Of a DNA stretch of 64,000 nucleotides, positions 18,470 through 28,365 are shown piece by piece. The stretch lies in NCBI RefSeq assembly GCF_001632775.1, contig NZ_CP015249.1, forward strand, positions 3,080,686 through 3,144,685. Direction: 5' to 3'. Under the pieces are notes generated by a model, which was given only the letters and a program-made list of their open reading frames with translations, was not told the DNA's origin and did not search any database. The translations under genes were made by a program, and so were the position numbers. How positions within the stretch are numbered: position 1 is the stretch's first letter; each line of letters opens with the position of its first letter. Source of the DNA: Dokdonella koreensis DS-123. GTDB lineage: Bacteria > Pseudomonadota > Gammaproteobacteria > Xanthomonadales > Rhodanobacteraceae.

Positions 18470-20799
18470 GCCGCGCCCGCCGCCTCGCCAGCCGTCTCGC
18501 ACTGAGCCTCGCGCTCGTTGCGCCCGCCGTCCTCGCCGCGCCGACGATTCCCCTGGCGTCCGGCACGCCGGCGGCGTTCACGCTGCAGGGACAGACCTTC
18601 ACGACGTCGTACTACATCGACGTCCCGGCCAACATCGGCCAGAACGCCCAGCTCAAGATCCAGTTCAGCGGGACCGGCGCAGCCGATGCCGACCTGTTCG
18701 TGCGCTACGACACGCCGTTCGCCGATCGCACGCTGCACGGCGCCAACGCGTATTTCGAACTGTTCCAGCGCTACGCGCACTACGCTTCGGTCAGCGGCAC
18801 CTCGACCGAATCGGTCGTCGTGCGCCGCTCCAGCCGCCAGCCACTGCAACCGGGGCGCTGGTACATCGCTGTCGTCAACCTGTCGCAGCCGTCGACCCAG
18901 ATCAGCCTGACCGCCTCGATCGAAGCCTCGCCGACGGACGGCGGCATCCAGCTCGAGTTCCCGACCACCACCAGCGGCACCTGCAACGGCGCGCCGTGGA
19001 ACGACTCCACCCCGGCCACGCCGACCGGCGGCAATCCGGGCACCACGCTCGGCCAGCAGCGGCGCAACGCCTTGCAGCGCGCCTCCGAGCTGCTGGCGGC
19101 GCAGATCAAGACGCCCTCGCCGATCCGCATCCGCGCCTGCTGGCGCGACCTCGAAGCCAGCGCGACACGCGCGATACTGGCCCAGGCCGGCCCGAGCAAT
19201 CTCACGCTGCACGACATCGACGCGCCGGCGCCGTGGCTGCCGAACGGCTACAGCTGGTACTCGATCGCCGCCGCGGCCCGGCTGGCCGGCACGCGCTCCT
19301 GCGGCGTCGTCGGCGGCTCGTGCTCGCAGCCGGACATCGTCGCGACGTTCAACGCAAGGATCGGTGCCAGCGACGTCCTCGGCGGCCGCACGTTCGACTA
19401 CGGCTATACCCCGGCCGCCAGCGGCAGCAATTTCGACTTCATCTCGATCGCGATGCACGAGATCGCGCACGGCCTGGGCTTCATCGGCCTGGTGAACATC
19501 GACAGCACCGATCCGGCGCCGCTCGGCGCGCGCTTCTCCGGCGAAGGCGCCAGCGGCTATTCGGGCACCGGCTACAACGACGTCTACGGCGAGAACGCAG
19601 CGATCCTCAACACGACGGCCGCCAGCTGGAAGCCGTTCCTCGATCCGCAGACCAGCGACGCCGAGCGCGCTGCCGCGTTGGTGTCCGGCAACGGCCTGCG
19701 CTGGTGGGGACCGGCGGCGGTCGCCTCGCCGCTGAACACCCTCAGGCAGCAGACGCCGCCGTTCAACCTGCCGATGCTCTACGCGCCCTGCACCGGGTCG
19801 CCGTGCACGCCGCAGGGCGGTTCCACCCTGTCCCACCTGGTCCAGGCCGGCGACCTGATGAACGCGAGCTACCAGGTCCCCGGTCCGCGCACGCTGGGCC
19901 TGGCCAAGCCGATGCTCGACGCCGTCGGCTGGAGCGACGCCGCCGCCGCGCCGCCGGCGTTCACGGCGCCGATCTCGAGCTGGTGGTTCGACCGCAGCCG
20001 CGCCGGCCACGGCATCGACCTGCAACTGGCCCGCCGCGACGCCAATGCCGGCGACGTCTACAACGTGATCTTCTACACCTTCGACGCCGCCGGCAAACCG
20101 GAGATCTTCATCTCGACCGGCAATCTCGTCGACGGCGTGTTCGTCGGCGGCCGCGACCAGAACGGCAACGGCATGCAGCGGATGCGCTACGACGCCGCCA
20201 GCCGCACCTCGGTGCTGGACCCGAGCGTCGGCGGCGACCTGGTCATCGACTTCAACAGCGCGGCGGCGTCCCCGGCCTGCCGCAACGTGGCGCGTGCCGC
20301 CGCGCAGCTGGGCGTCATGAGCTGGCGGGTCGGCGCGACCCGCGGGCAGTGGTGCGTCGAGCCGCTGGTGCTGCCGTCCTCGCACCCGACACCGAACCTC
20401 AGCGGCCAGTGGTACGGCGGCACGGACAGCGGCTGGGGCATCGGCACGCAGATGGTGCGCCAGGACGGCCGCGGCCCCTACACGCCCAACCTGCTCTACT
20501 ACCCGGCGGACGCCAGCGGAACGCTGCGCTGGGCCGGTGCGGACTTCGAGAGCTTCGCCTCGGGCGGCACCACGACGGTCTATACCGTCAACGGCTACTG
20601 CCGCACCTGCACGCCGGTACCGGTGACCTACGCGACGATCGGCACGTTCAGCCTGACCCTGACCGAGGCGACGGTCGGCGGCCAGCCAACCGGCGTCAAC
20701 CGCGCGAGCTTCACGGTGACCTTCCCCGGGTCGGGCTATACGTTCTCGCGCAGCGGCGCACCGATCACGCTGCTGACACTGCCGAACGGCGGCAACTGA
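18466..20799 (+). CDS. Secreted zinc metalloprotease with PPC-like and C-terminal repeat domains
   Basis: 777 residues. Signal peptide (LALSLALVAPAVLAAP), then a pre-peptidase C-terminal-like beta domain (about 30-155; ADADLFVRYDTP). The catalytic motif HEIAHGLGF lies at 331-339; the later GGSTLSHLVQAGDLMN may supply the third zinc ligand, as SHL does in related proteins. The C-terminus has two domains of a type common in Xanthomonadales secreted proteins (SSWWFDRSRAGHGIDLQ; SGQWYGGTDSGWGIGTQ). Cysteine pairs fit a secreted fold. Substrate unknown. Confidence 0.8.
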   Translation: MSRARRLASRLALSLALVAPAVLAAPTIPLASGTPAAFTLQGQTFTTSYYIDVPANIGQNAQLKIQFSGTGAADADLFVRYDTPFADRTLHGANAYFELFQRYAHYASVSGTSTESVVVRRSSRQPLQPGRWYIAVVNLSQPSTQISLTASIEASPTDGGIQLEFPTTTSGTCNGAPWNDSTPATPTGGNPGTTLGQQRRNALQRASELLAAQIKTPSPIRIRACWRDLEASATRAILAQAGPSNLTLHDIDAPAPWLPNGYSWYSIAAAARLAGTRSCGVVGGSCSQPDIVATFNARIGASDVLGGRTFDYGYTPAASGSNFDFISIAMHEIAHGLGFIGLVNIDSTDPAPLGARFSGEGASGYSGTGYNDVYGENAAILNTTAASWKPFLDPQTSDAERAAALVSGNGLRWWGPAAVASPLNTLRQQTPPFNLPMLYAPCTGSPCTPQGGSTLSHLVQAGDLMNASYQVPGPRTLGLAKPMLDAVGWSDAAAAPPAFTAPISSWWFDRSRAGHGIDLQLARRDANAGDVYNVIFYTFDAAGKPEIFISTGNLVDGVFVGGRDQNGNGMQRMRYDAASRTSVLDPSVGGDLVIDFNSAAASPACRNVARAAAQLGVMSWRVGATRGQWCVEPLVLPSSHPTPNLSGQWYGGTDSGWGIGTQMVRQDGRGPYTPNLLYYPADASGTLRWAGADFESFASGGTTTVYTVNGYCRTCTPVPVTYATIGTFSLTLTEATVGGQPTGVNRASFTVTFPGSGYTFSRSGAPITLLTLPNGGN

Positions 20800-20818
20800 C
20801 GCGCCGCCGCGTCGAGCG

Positions 20819-20843
20819 CGGGCGGGCCGGACCGGCCCGCCCG
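20819..20843. terminator. Long GC hairpin between convergent genes
   Basis: A perfect 12-base inverted repeat centred on A20831 (core GGCGGGCCGG / CCGGCCCGCC) lies between the protease stop and the IDH stop. A second perfect hairpin (GCCGGCC / GGCCGGC) lies at 20867-20883. Neither has a T-run, but the position fits bidirectional transcript ends. Confidence 0.5.
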
Positions 20844-20889
20844 TCGCCGGCCCCTCGACGGGAAAGGCCGGCCCTGGGCCGGCAGCGGA

Positions 20890-21900
20890 TCAGCCCGCCG
20901 CGCGCGCCGCGATCGCCTTGGCGAACTCGCGCGTGCTGGCGCCGCCGCCGAGGTCCGGCGTCAGGTGGTCCTGCGCGTGGATCGTCTCGCGGATCGCGTC
21001 ACGCACGCGCTGGGCCGCTTCGATCAGGCCCAGGTGACCCAGCATCTGCACCGCCCCGAGCAGCAGCGCGCAGGGATTGGCGATGCCCTTCCCCGCGATG
21101 TCCGGCGCCGAGCCGTGGACCGCCTCGAAGATCGCGGCATCGGTGCCGATGTTGGCGCCGGGTGCCAGCCCGAGGCCGCCGACCAGCCCGGCGCACAGGT
21201 CCGAGATGATGTCGCCGAACAGGTTGGTGGTCACGATCACGTCGAACTGCTGCGGGTTCATCACCAGCTGCATGCAGGTGTTGTCGACGATCATCTCGTT
21301 GCAGGCGATGTCCGGGTACTCGGCCGCCACCTCGCGGCCGACCTTGAGGAACAGGCCGGACGTCGTCTTCATGATGTTGGCCTTGTGCACCAGGGTGACC
21401 TTCTTGCGCCGCTCGCGCCGCGCCAGGTCGAAGGCGTAGCGGATGATGCGCTCGGAGCCGTGGCGGGTGATCTTGATGACGCCGTGCGCGGTCTGGCCGT
21501 CGTCCGACAGGGTCTGGCCCTCGGCGCCGTAGGCGCCTTCGGTGTTCTCGCGGACGGTGATGATGTCGATGCCGTCGTAGCGCGCGCGGGTGCCGGGAAT
21601 CGTGATCGCCGGGCGCACGTTGGCGTACAGGTCGAAGCGGCGGCGCAGCTCGACGTTCAGTGAGCTGAAGCCACCGCCGATCGGCGTCGTCAGCGGTCCC
21701 TTCAGCGCGACCCGGTGGCGGGCGATCGCATCGAGCGTGGCCTGCGGCAGCAGTTCGCCGGACGCCTCCTGTGCGGCCAGGCCGGCCTCGACGAAGTCGT
21801 AGCGGAGACCGACGCCCAGCGCGTCGATGACTTCCAGCGTGGCATCCATGATTTCAGGACCAATGCCATCGCCGCGGATGACCGCGATCGTGTCGTTCAT
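20890..21900 (-). CDS. NAD-type isocitrate dehydrogenase (isopropylmalate dehydrogenase superfamily)
   Basis: 336 residues, the short form typical of Xanthomonadales. It would oxidise isocitrate to 2-oxoglutarate in the TCA cycle. Motifs: VIRGDGIGPEIMD, SLNVELRRRFDLYANVRP, TVRENTEGAYG with the substrate-binding region, KANIMK, and the signature NLFGDIISDLCAGLVGG. 3-Isopropylmalate or homoisocitrate dehydrogenase are alternatives from the fold alone, but no leuCD is adjacent and the sequence matches the IDH form better. Confidence 0.85.
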   Translation of the reverse strand: MNDTIAVIRGDGIGPEIMDATLEVIDALGVGLRYDFVEAGLAAQEASGELLPQATLDAIARHRVALKGPLTTPIGGGFSSLNVELRRRFDLYANVRPAITIPGTRARYDGIDIITVRENTEGAYGAEGQTLSDDGQTAHGVIKITRHGSERIIRYAFDLARRERRKKVTLVHKANIMKTTSGLFLKVGREVAAEYPDIACNEMIVDNTCMQLVMNPQQFDVIVTTNLFGDIISDLCAGLVGGLGLAPGANIGTDAAIFEAVHGSAPDIAGKGIANPCALLLGAVQMLGHLGLIEAAQRVRDAIRETIHAQDHLTPDLGGGASTREFAKAIAARAAG

Positions 21901-21988
21901 CGGATTTGAGACTCCTGCAACAAGGGAAGGGAAATTCAGAAGGGGCCGACACTTGCAGGTGCCGTGCGCAGACGCGCATTATCGCGGA

Positions 21989-23131
21989 ATGAGCGTTTTC
22001 CGAACACTGTGCCGATGCGCGCAGGTCCTCGCCTGCGTGATCGCGCTGGCGCACGCGGCCACGGCGGCGCCCGTCGACGCGACCGCGGCCGAGCCGATGA
22101 CGCTGGACCTGGAAGCGCCCGGCAGCAGCTCGCCGATGCTGGCGCCGCTGCTGCGCATGCACGGCACCTGGCCCGACAGCTGCGTCCCGAAGATCCAGAG
22201 CGTGCGCCTCGCCGGCGGCGAGATCGACGTCGTCGCGCGCACCGCGACGCTGGACTGCCGCGCCGGGGCCACGCCGTACGAGCAGCGCGCCAATCCGGCG
22301 CTGCAGGCCGGCCTGCTGCACCTTCCGCCGCGCGTCTATGCCGTGCGCGTCCACCTGGCGCGTGGCACCGAGACACCTCACCTGCATCGGATCGACCTGC
22401 TGGACGCCACCGAGAACGAGCCGGCCCCGGCGGTCGAGAACGGCTTCTGGTGGTCGGCCGCCCTGGGCGACGACCACGTGCCGGCCCTGGCCGGCAGCGG
22501 CATCAGCCTGGAACGGCAGGGCGACCAGCTGGCGGCCGGCCTGTTCGGCTTCGACGCCGGCGGCGCGCCGACCTGGTTCTTCGGCAGCGCCCGCCTCGAC
22601 CAGCGCACCGCCCGCATTCCGCTGGTCCGGCTGCGCAATGGCGAGGACCTGTTCGGCGAGGCGCCGGCGCACCCGGTGGCCGAGATCGGACCGGAGCTGC
22701 TGATCGAGTTCACCGGCCCGGCGCAGGCACGCGCCTGGCTGGTGCGGCCGTCGGCGACCGGCTCGGCCGATGCGATCGACGTGCGGCCACTGCTGCTGCA
22801 ACGCACGGCCTTCGCCGGTCCCGAGCCGGGACGCGGCTGGAGCGGGCGCTGGGTCCAGGTCGACGATGGCGACCGCGACTACGCGCCATTGCTCGAACTG
22901 ACCCCGTCGGGCAGCGAGGACGGCGACAGCTTCCGGCTCGAGGATTCCAGGGCGGGCGTCACGCTGACCTGCCGCATCGCCCCGCAGCCGGCCGATCTGC
23001 CGCCGGCCATCTGCACACTCTTCCAGGGCGGCTCGAAGGTGGTCGCGGTGTTCGACCGGATCGGCATCGATCGCCTGGAAGGACGCACCGCCACCGGCGG
23101 GCGCACGCGCCTGGTCCGGATCGCCGACTGA
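21989..23131 (+). CDS. Secreted protein of unknown function
   Basis: 380 residues with a signal peptide (FRTLCRCAQVLACVIALAHAATAA). The middle contains ENGFWWSAALGDDHVPALAGSGISLE and GLFGFDAGGAPTWFFGSARLD, the same domain style as the C-terminal domains of the zinc protease at 18.5 kb. A cysteine-bearing N-terminal region (SCVPKIQSVRL) resembles an Ig-like domain. The ATG at 21989 was chosen because it begins the signal peptide; longer in-frame extensions run into the IDH leader. No function can be assigned. Confidence 0.7.
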   Translation: MSVFRTLCRCAQVLACVIALAHAATAAPVDATAAEPMTLDLEAPGSSSPMLAPLLRMHGTWPDSCVPKIQSVRLAGGEIDVVARTATLDCRAGATPYEQRANPALQAGLLHLPPRVYAVRVHLARGTETPHLHRIDLLDATENEPAPAVENGFWWSAALGDDHVPALAGSGISLERQGDQLAAGLFGFDAGGAPTWFFGSARLDQRTARIPLVRLRNGEDLFGEAPAHPVAEIGPELLIEFTGPAQARAWLVRPSATGSADAIDVRPLLLQRTAFAGPEPGRGWSGRWVQVDDGDRDYAPLLELTPSGSEDGDSFRLEDSRAGVTLTCRIAPQPADLPPAICTLFQGGSKVVAVFDRIGIDRLEGRTATGGRTRLVRIAD

Positions 23132-23156
23132 ACCCGGCCGCCGGACCGGTACCGCC

Positions 23157-23414
23157 TCATTCGCCGATCAGGTGCGCCAGGCGGCCCGAGCGATCCGCCG
23201 CGACCAGGTCGTCGAATCCGCCGACATGGGTGCCGTTGACGAAGATCTGCGGCACGGTGCGCCGGCCGCCGCTGCGCTGGAGCATGCGGTCGCGCTCGGC
23301 CGGGTCGGTATCGATCCGCACCTCGCGGTAGCCCAGTCCCTTGCGGTCGAGGAACTGCTTGGCGGCGACGCAGTACGGGCAGATCGCGGTCGAATAGATT
23401 TCCACGTCGGTCAT
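23157..23414 (-). CDS. grxC: Glutaredoxin 3
   Basis: 85 residues, a minimal glutaredoxin. The active site CPYC is at 12-15 (STAICPYCVAAK); the glutathione-binding TVPQIFVNGTHVGGFDDL follows. It reduces protein disulfides and mixed disulfides using glutathione. It is convergent with the preceding secreted-protein gene and divergent from the BepA-like protease. Confidence 0.94.
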   Translation of the reverse strand: MTDVEIYSTAICPYCVAAKQFLDRKGLGYREVRIDTDPAERDRMLQRSGGRRTVPQIFVNGTHVGGFDDLVAADRSGRLAHLIGE

Positions 23415-23546
23415 CGTCGATTCCAAATGAATCCCCGCTGTCCGCCACCGGGGCACGGTGGCAGGGGGAACCTCGCTGCGCTATGGTGGTCTCACGCGGC
23501 CCAGGCTTCGCGCCGCTTCCCACCGCTTCGCATGGTCGTGCTCACC

Positions 23547-25283
23547 ATGAGCAAAATCAACTGGCTACCGGTCGCCTTGCTCGCCACCTGCGCGGGCCTG
23601 GCCGGCGCGCAGGATCCCGGCATCAGGCTGCCGGACATCGGCAGTTCCGCCGGCGAGCTGGCGATGCCCCGCGAGATGCAGGAGTACGGCGCCAGCATGC
23701 TGCACGAGATGCGGGCGATGAACTACATCCTCGACGATCCCCTGCTCAACGACTACCTCGACGGCCTCGGCCATCGCCTGGTCGCGCAGAGCGACCGCCC
23801 GGACCTGTCGTTCACGTTCTTCATCGTGCGCGACAACGACATCAACGCGTTCGCCGCGCCGGGTGGCTACATCGGCGCCAACGCCGGCCTGATCACCGCG
23901 ATGAACCGCGAGGACGAGTTCGCCGCGGTCGTCGCGCACGAAATCGCGCACGTCACCCAGCAGCACCTGCTGCGCGCCTACGAGGACATGAAGAAGTCGA
24001 GCATCCCGATCACACTGGCCATGCTCGGCCTGATGATCGCCGGTGCCGGCCGCGGCGACGACACCGCCCCGGCCGCCCTGATGAGCGGCACCGCGCTGAT
24101 GCAGCAGCGCCAGATCAACTTCACGCGCAAGGACGAGATCGAGGCCGACCGCATCGGCATCCAGACCCTGGCACGCGCCGACTTCGACCCCGTCGCGATG
24201 GCCGACACCTTCGCCACGCTCGGACGCACGATGCGCGTCAACGGCATCGACGTGCCCGAGTTCCTGCGTACCCATCCGGTCGACACCAACCGCATCGCCG
24301 ACGCGAAGGCCCGGGCGGCGCAGATGACCACCTGCGGCTACGTGAACGGCGTGCTCGATCGCTGCGTCGGGGAGTCGTCCGGCGGCGGCAAGCCCCAGGG
24401 TGCGGCCCTGCCGGCCGCGCCGGTCAAGAACCCGTTCGCGCTGCCCGCGCCGTCGGTCGCCTCGACCGCGCCCGGCGCCATCAGCGCGAACCTGTCGCGC
24501 CTGGACCGCAGCGGGTCGCGCGACACCTTCCTGCTGATGCGCGAGCGCGTGCGCGTCCTCACGGCCCGCTCCCCGGCCGCGATGGTCGGCTACTACGCCG
24601 ATACCCTGAAGGCCGACCCGGCGTTCGACACGCCGTCCAACCGCTACGGCTACGGCCTCGCGCTGACCCGGGCCCGCCAGCTCGACCGCGCCGTCGAGGA
24701 ACTGACCCGCCTGGCCGAACGCCATCCCGGCCAGGCGACGTTCCAGCTGGCGCTGGCCGCCGCCGAGGACCATGCCGGCCGCCACGCCGAGGCGGAGCGG
24801 CGCTATTCGGACCTGCACGAGGACTTCCCGGGCAACCGCGCGATCAGCCTGGCCTATGCCGACTCGCTGCTGTCACGCGGCCAGCCCAAGAGCGCGCGTG
24901 ATGCCCAGAACCTGCTGCGCCCGCTGCTGGACAGCTACAGCGACGATCCGGACCTGCAGACCAGCTTCGCGCGCGCCAGCGAGCTGGCCGGCGACAAGGT
25001 CCGGGCGGCGGAGGCCTATGCCGAGGCGGCCTGGCTCAAGGGCCGCGCCGAGGACGCCCTGAACCAGCTCAAGGCGCTGACCAAGCAGGACGACCTCGAC
25101 TACTACCAGCGCGCGCGGGTCGAGGCGCGGATCACCGCGATGACCCCGCTGGTGCTGGAACTGCGCCGCCGCGGCACCAAGCCCGGCGACCCCCAGCAGG
25201 GCTCGCTGACCGAGCCGGCGCTGTCGGTTTCGCGGCCCGAGCAGCCGCTGTCATCGCGCCGTAACAGTTTCCCGTTGCAATAA
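23547..25283 (+). CDS. bepA: BepA-like periplasmic M48 metalloprotease with TPR domain
   Basis: About 578 residues. Signal peptide ([17 protein letters not shown]), an M48 domain with zinc motif [10 protein letters not shown] and downstream Glu in [11 protein letters not shown], then TPR-like helices from about 330 to the end. In E. coli BepA degrades or rescues stalled LptD and BAM substrates at the outer membrane. An upstream in-frame ATG at 23532 is also possible; neither start has a clear ribosome binding site. The 3' end contains the PHO box of phoB. Confidence 0.88.
   Translation: MSKINWLPVALLATCAGLAGAQDPGIRLPDIGSSAGELAMPREMQEYGASMLHEMRAMNYILDDPLLNDYLDGLGHRLVAQSDRPDLSFTFFIVRDNDINAFAAPGGYIGANAGLITAMNREDEFAAVVAHEIAHVTQQHLLRAYEDMKKSSIPITLAMLGLMIAGAGRGDDTAPAALMSGTALMQQRQINFTRKDEIEADRIGIQTLARADFDPVAMADTFATLGRTMRVNGIDVPEFLRTHPVDTNRIADAKARAAQMTTCGYVNGVLDRCVGESSGGGKPQGAALPAAPVKNPFALPAPSVASTAPGAISANLSRLDRSGSRDTFLLMRERVRVLTARSPAAMVGYYADTLKADPAFDTPSNRYGYGLALTRARQLDRAVEELTRLAERHPGQATFQLALAAAEDHAGRHAEAERRYSDLHEDFPGNRAISLAYADSLLSRGQPKSARDAQNLLRPLLDSYSDDPDLQTSFARASELAGDKVRAAEAYAEAAWLKGRAEDALNQLKALTKQDDLDYYQRARVEARITAMTPLVLELRRRGTKPGDPQQGSLTEPALSVSRPEQPLSSRRNSFPLQ
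25248..25265 (+). promoter_or_regulatory. PHO box upstream of phoB
   Basis: CTGTCAT-CGCG-CCGTAAC matches the 18-base PHO box (two 7-base half-sites, 4-base spacer): the first half is perfect and the second differs at one base. An AATAAT -10 candidate lies at 25279-25284. It sits inside the 3' end of bepA and indicates PhoB autoregulation. Confidence 0.8.
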
Positions 25284-25290
25284 TCGCGTC

Positions 25291-26016
25291 ATGAATGCCG
25301 ATTCCGGCAGCCTCCGGCAGCGAAACGTGCAGAAGAACATCCTGATCGTCGAAGACGAACCCGCCATCCGCGACATGGTCGCCTTCGCATTGCGCAAGGC
25401 CGGAATGGACGCCATGCACGCCACCGATGCCCGCACCGCCCAGAGCGCCATCGGCGAGCGCATCCCGGACCTGATCCTGCTGGACTGGATGCTGCCCGGC
25501 ATCAGCGGCCTGGACCTGGCCCGCCGGCTGCGCAAGGACGAGCTGACGCGCGAGGTGCCGATCATCATGCTCACCGCGCGCGGCGAGGAGACCGACCGCG
25601 TCAGCGGCCTGGACGCCGGCGTCGACGACTACGTCGTCAAGCCGTTCTCGACCCGCGAGCTGGTCGCGCGCATCCGCGCAGTGATGCGCCGCACGCACGG
25701 CGAGGACGTCGAGGGCGTGATCGAGCTGGGCGGCCTGCGCATCGACGGCGCCGCGCATCGCGTCTACGCCAGCGACCAGCCGCTGCAGATCGGCCCGACC
25801 GAATACCGCCTGCTGCATTTCTTCATGACCCACGCCGAGCGCGTCTATACGCGCAGCCAGCTGCTCGACCATGTCTGGGGCGGCGGCGTCTACGTCGAGG
25901 AACGCACGGTCGACGTGCACATCCGCCGCCTGCGCAAGACGCTCGAACCGAGCGGTCACGATGCGCTGGTACAGACCGTCCGCGGCGCCGGCTACCGATT
26001 CTCCACCAGCGTGTGA
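25291..26016 (+). CDS. phoB: Phosphate regulon response regulator
   Basis: 241 residues as listed. Receiver domain with acidic pocket (VEDEP), phosphoacceptor Asp65 in LLDWMLPG, and Lys in [11 protein letters not shown]-terminal OmpR-type winged helix with [14 protein letters not shown]. PhoB activates phosphate-scavenging genes when phosphorylated by PhoR. The ATG at 25291 would put the start near the predicted transcription start; a GTG at 25327 gives the usual PhoB N-terminus ([12 protein letters not shown]) and may be the true one. Confidence 0.95.
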   Translation: MNADSGSLRQRNVQKNILIVEDEPAIRDMVAFALRKAGMDAMHATDARTAQSAIGERIPDLILLDWMLPGISGLDLARRLRKDELTREVPIIMLTARGEETDRVSGLDAGVDDYVVKPFSTRELVARIRAVMRRTHGEDVEGVIELGGLRIDGAAHRVYASDQPLQIGPTEYRLLHFFMTHAERVYTRSQLLDHVWGGGVYVEERTVDVHIRRLRKTLEPSGHDALVQTVRGAGYRFSTSV

Positions 26017-26146
26017 GTGCATCGGCCGCGCGGCGCCCCGTCCCGTCGCTCCGCGCCTCCACGGCCGGTAGCCGTGCCCACCGGGCCCGGTTGCACCTGC
26101 GCTCCGATGCCGGCCCTGCCGCCTCCGTGAGCGGAGTCCTCCCCCC

Positions 26147-27450
<1,304 letters not shown>

Positions 27451-27451
<1 letters not shown>

Positions 27452-28365
27452 TGCGCAGCGTGTGGACGTCGCTGCTCGGCCTGGCGCTCGCCGGCCCGGG
27501 CCACGCCGCCGAAGCGCTCAGCGGCACGCTGACCAGCGCCGGATCGGAAACGATCAGCGGGCTGATCGCGCAGTGGTCGCGCGGCTTCGCCAGCACCCAT
27601 CCGGCGGTGCGCATCCAGGAGCAGGCACTCGGCTCGACCAGCGCGGTGCTCGCCCTGGTCGAGGGCGCCGCCGACATCGGCCCGATGAGCCGGCCGATGA
27701 GCGCCGGCGAGGAGGCGCTGTTCGTGCGCCGCCACGGCCATCGGCCGTCGCGGATCGCGGTCGCCCATGACGCGATCGTGGTCTTCGTCCACCCCGACAA
27801 CCCGCTGCGGACGCTGGAGCTCGGCCAGCTCGACGGCATCTATGCCGCGCAGCCGCGGTGCGGCGGCCCCGCATTGCGCACCTGGGCGCAGCTCGGCGGC
27901 ACCGGCGCGCTGGCGCAGCAGCCCGTTCTTCCGATCGGCCGCAACGAGGGTTCCGGCACGGCGCAGTTCTTCCGCGACCGCGTGCTCTGCGGCGGCGACT
28001 ACCGCAACGCGGTGGTCGCCTGGCCCGGCAGCGGCGCCACGATCGCCGCCGTCGCGGGCAACCCGTCCGCGATCGGCTACGCGCCGATCGGAATGGTCAA
28101 CGCCCGCGTGCAGCCGCTCGCGCTCGCCGCCGCCACCGGCGAGGCCGTGGCCGCCGACGCCGAAGGCGTGCGGTCGGGCCGCTACCCGCTGGCCCGGCCG
28201 CTGTACCTCTACTACAACCGCCTTCCACACCGTCCCCTGCCGGCGCTTCAGGCTGCCTTCCTCGAATACATACTTTCGTCAGAAGGACAGGCTATCGTCG
28301 CCCGCGAGGGTTTCATCCCGCTGGCCGCCACCGAGGCGGACGCACAACGCCTGCAACTGGAATGA
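27451..28365 (+). CDS. PstS-family phosphate-binding protein
   Basis: 304 residues. Signal peptide (SLLGLALAGPGHAAEA), then SGTLTSAGSETISGL and GSTSAVLALVEGAADIGPMSRPM, the phosphate-contact loops of the family, and GRNEGSGTAQFFRD. Such periplasmic proteins deliver phosphate to PstCAB, but no pstC, pstA, pstB or phoU is in this cluster. It is one base overlapped with phoR and four with ppk, so it is co-translated with sensor and polyphosphate kinase. It may act in sensing or storage rather than bulk uptake. Confidence 0.87.
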
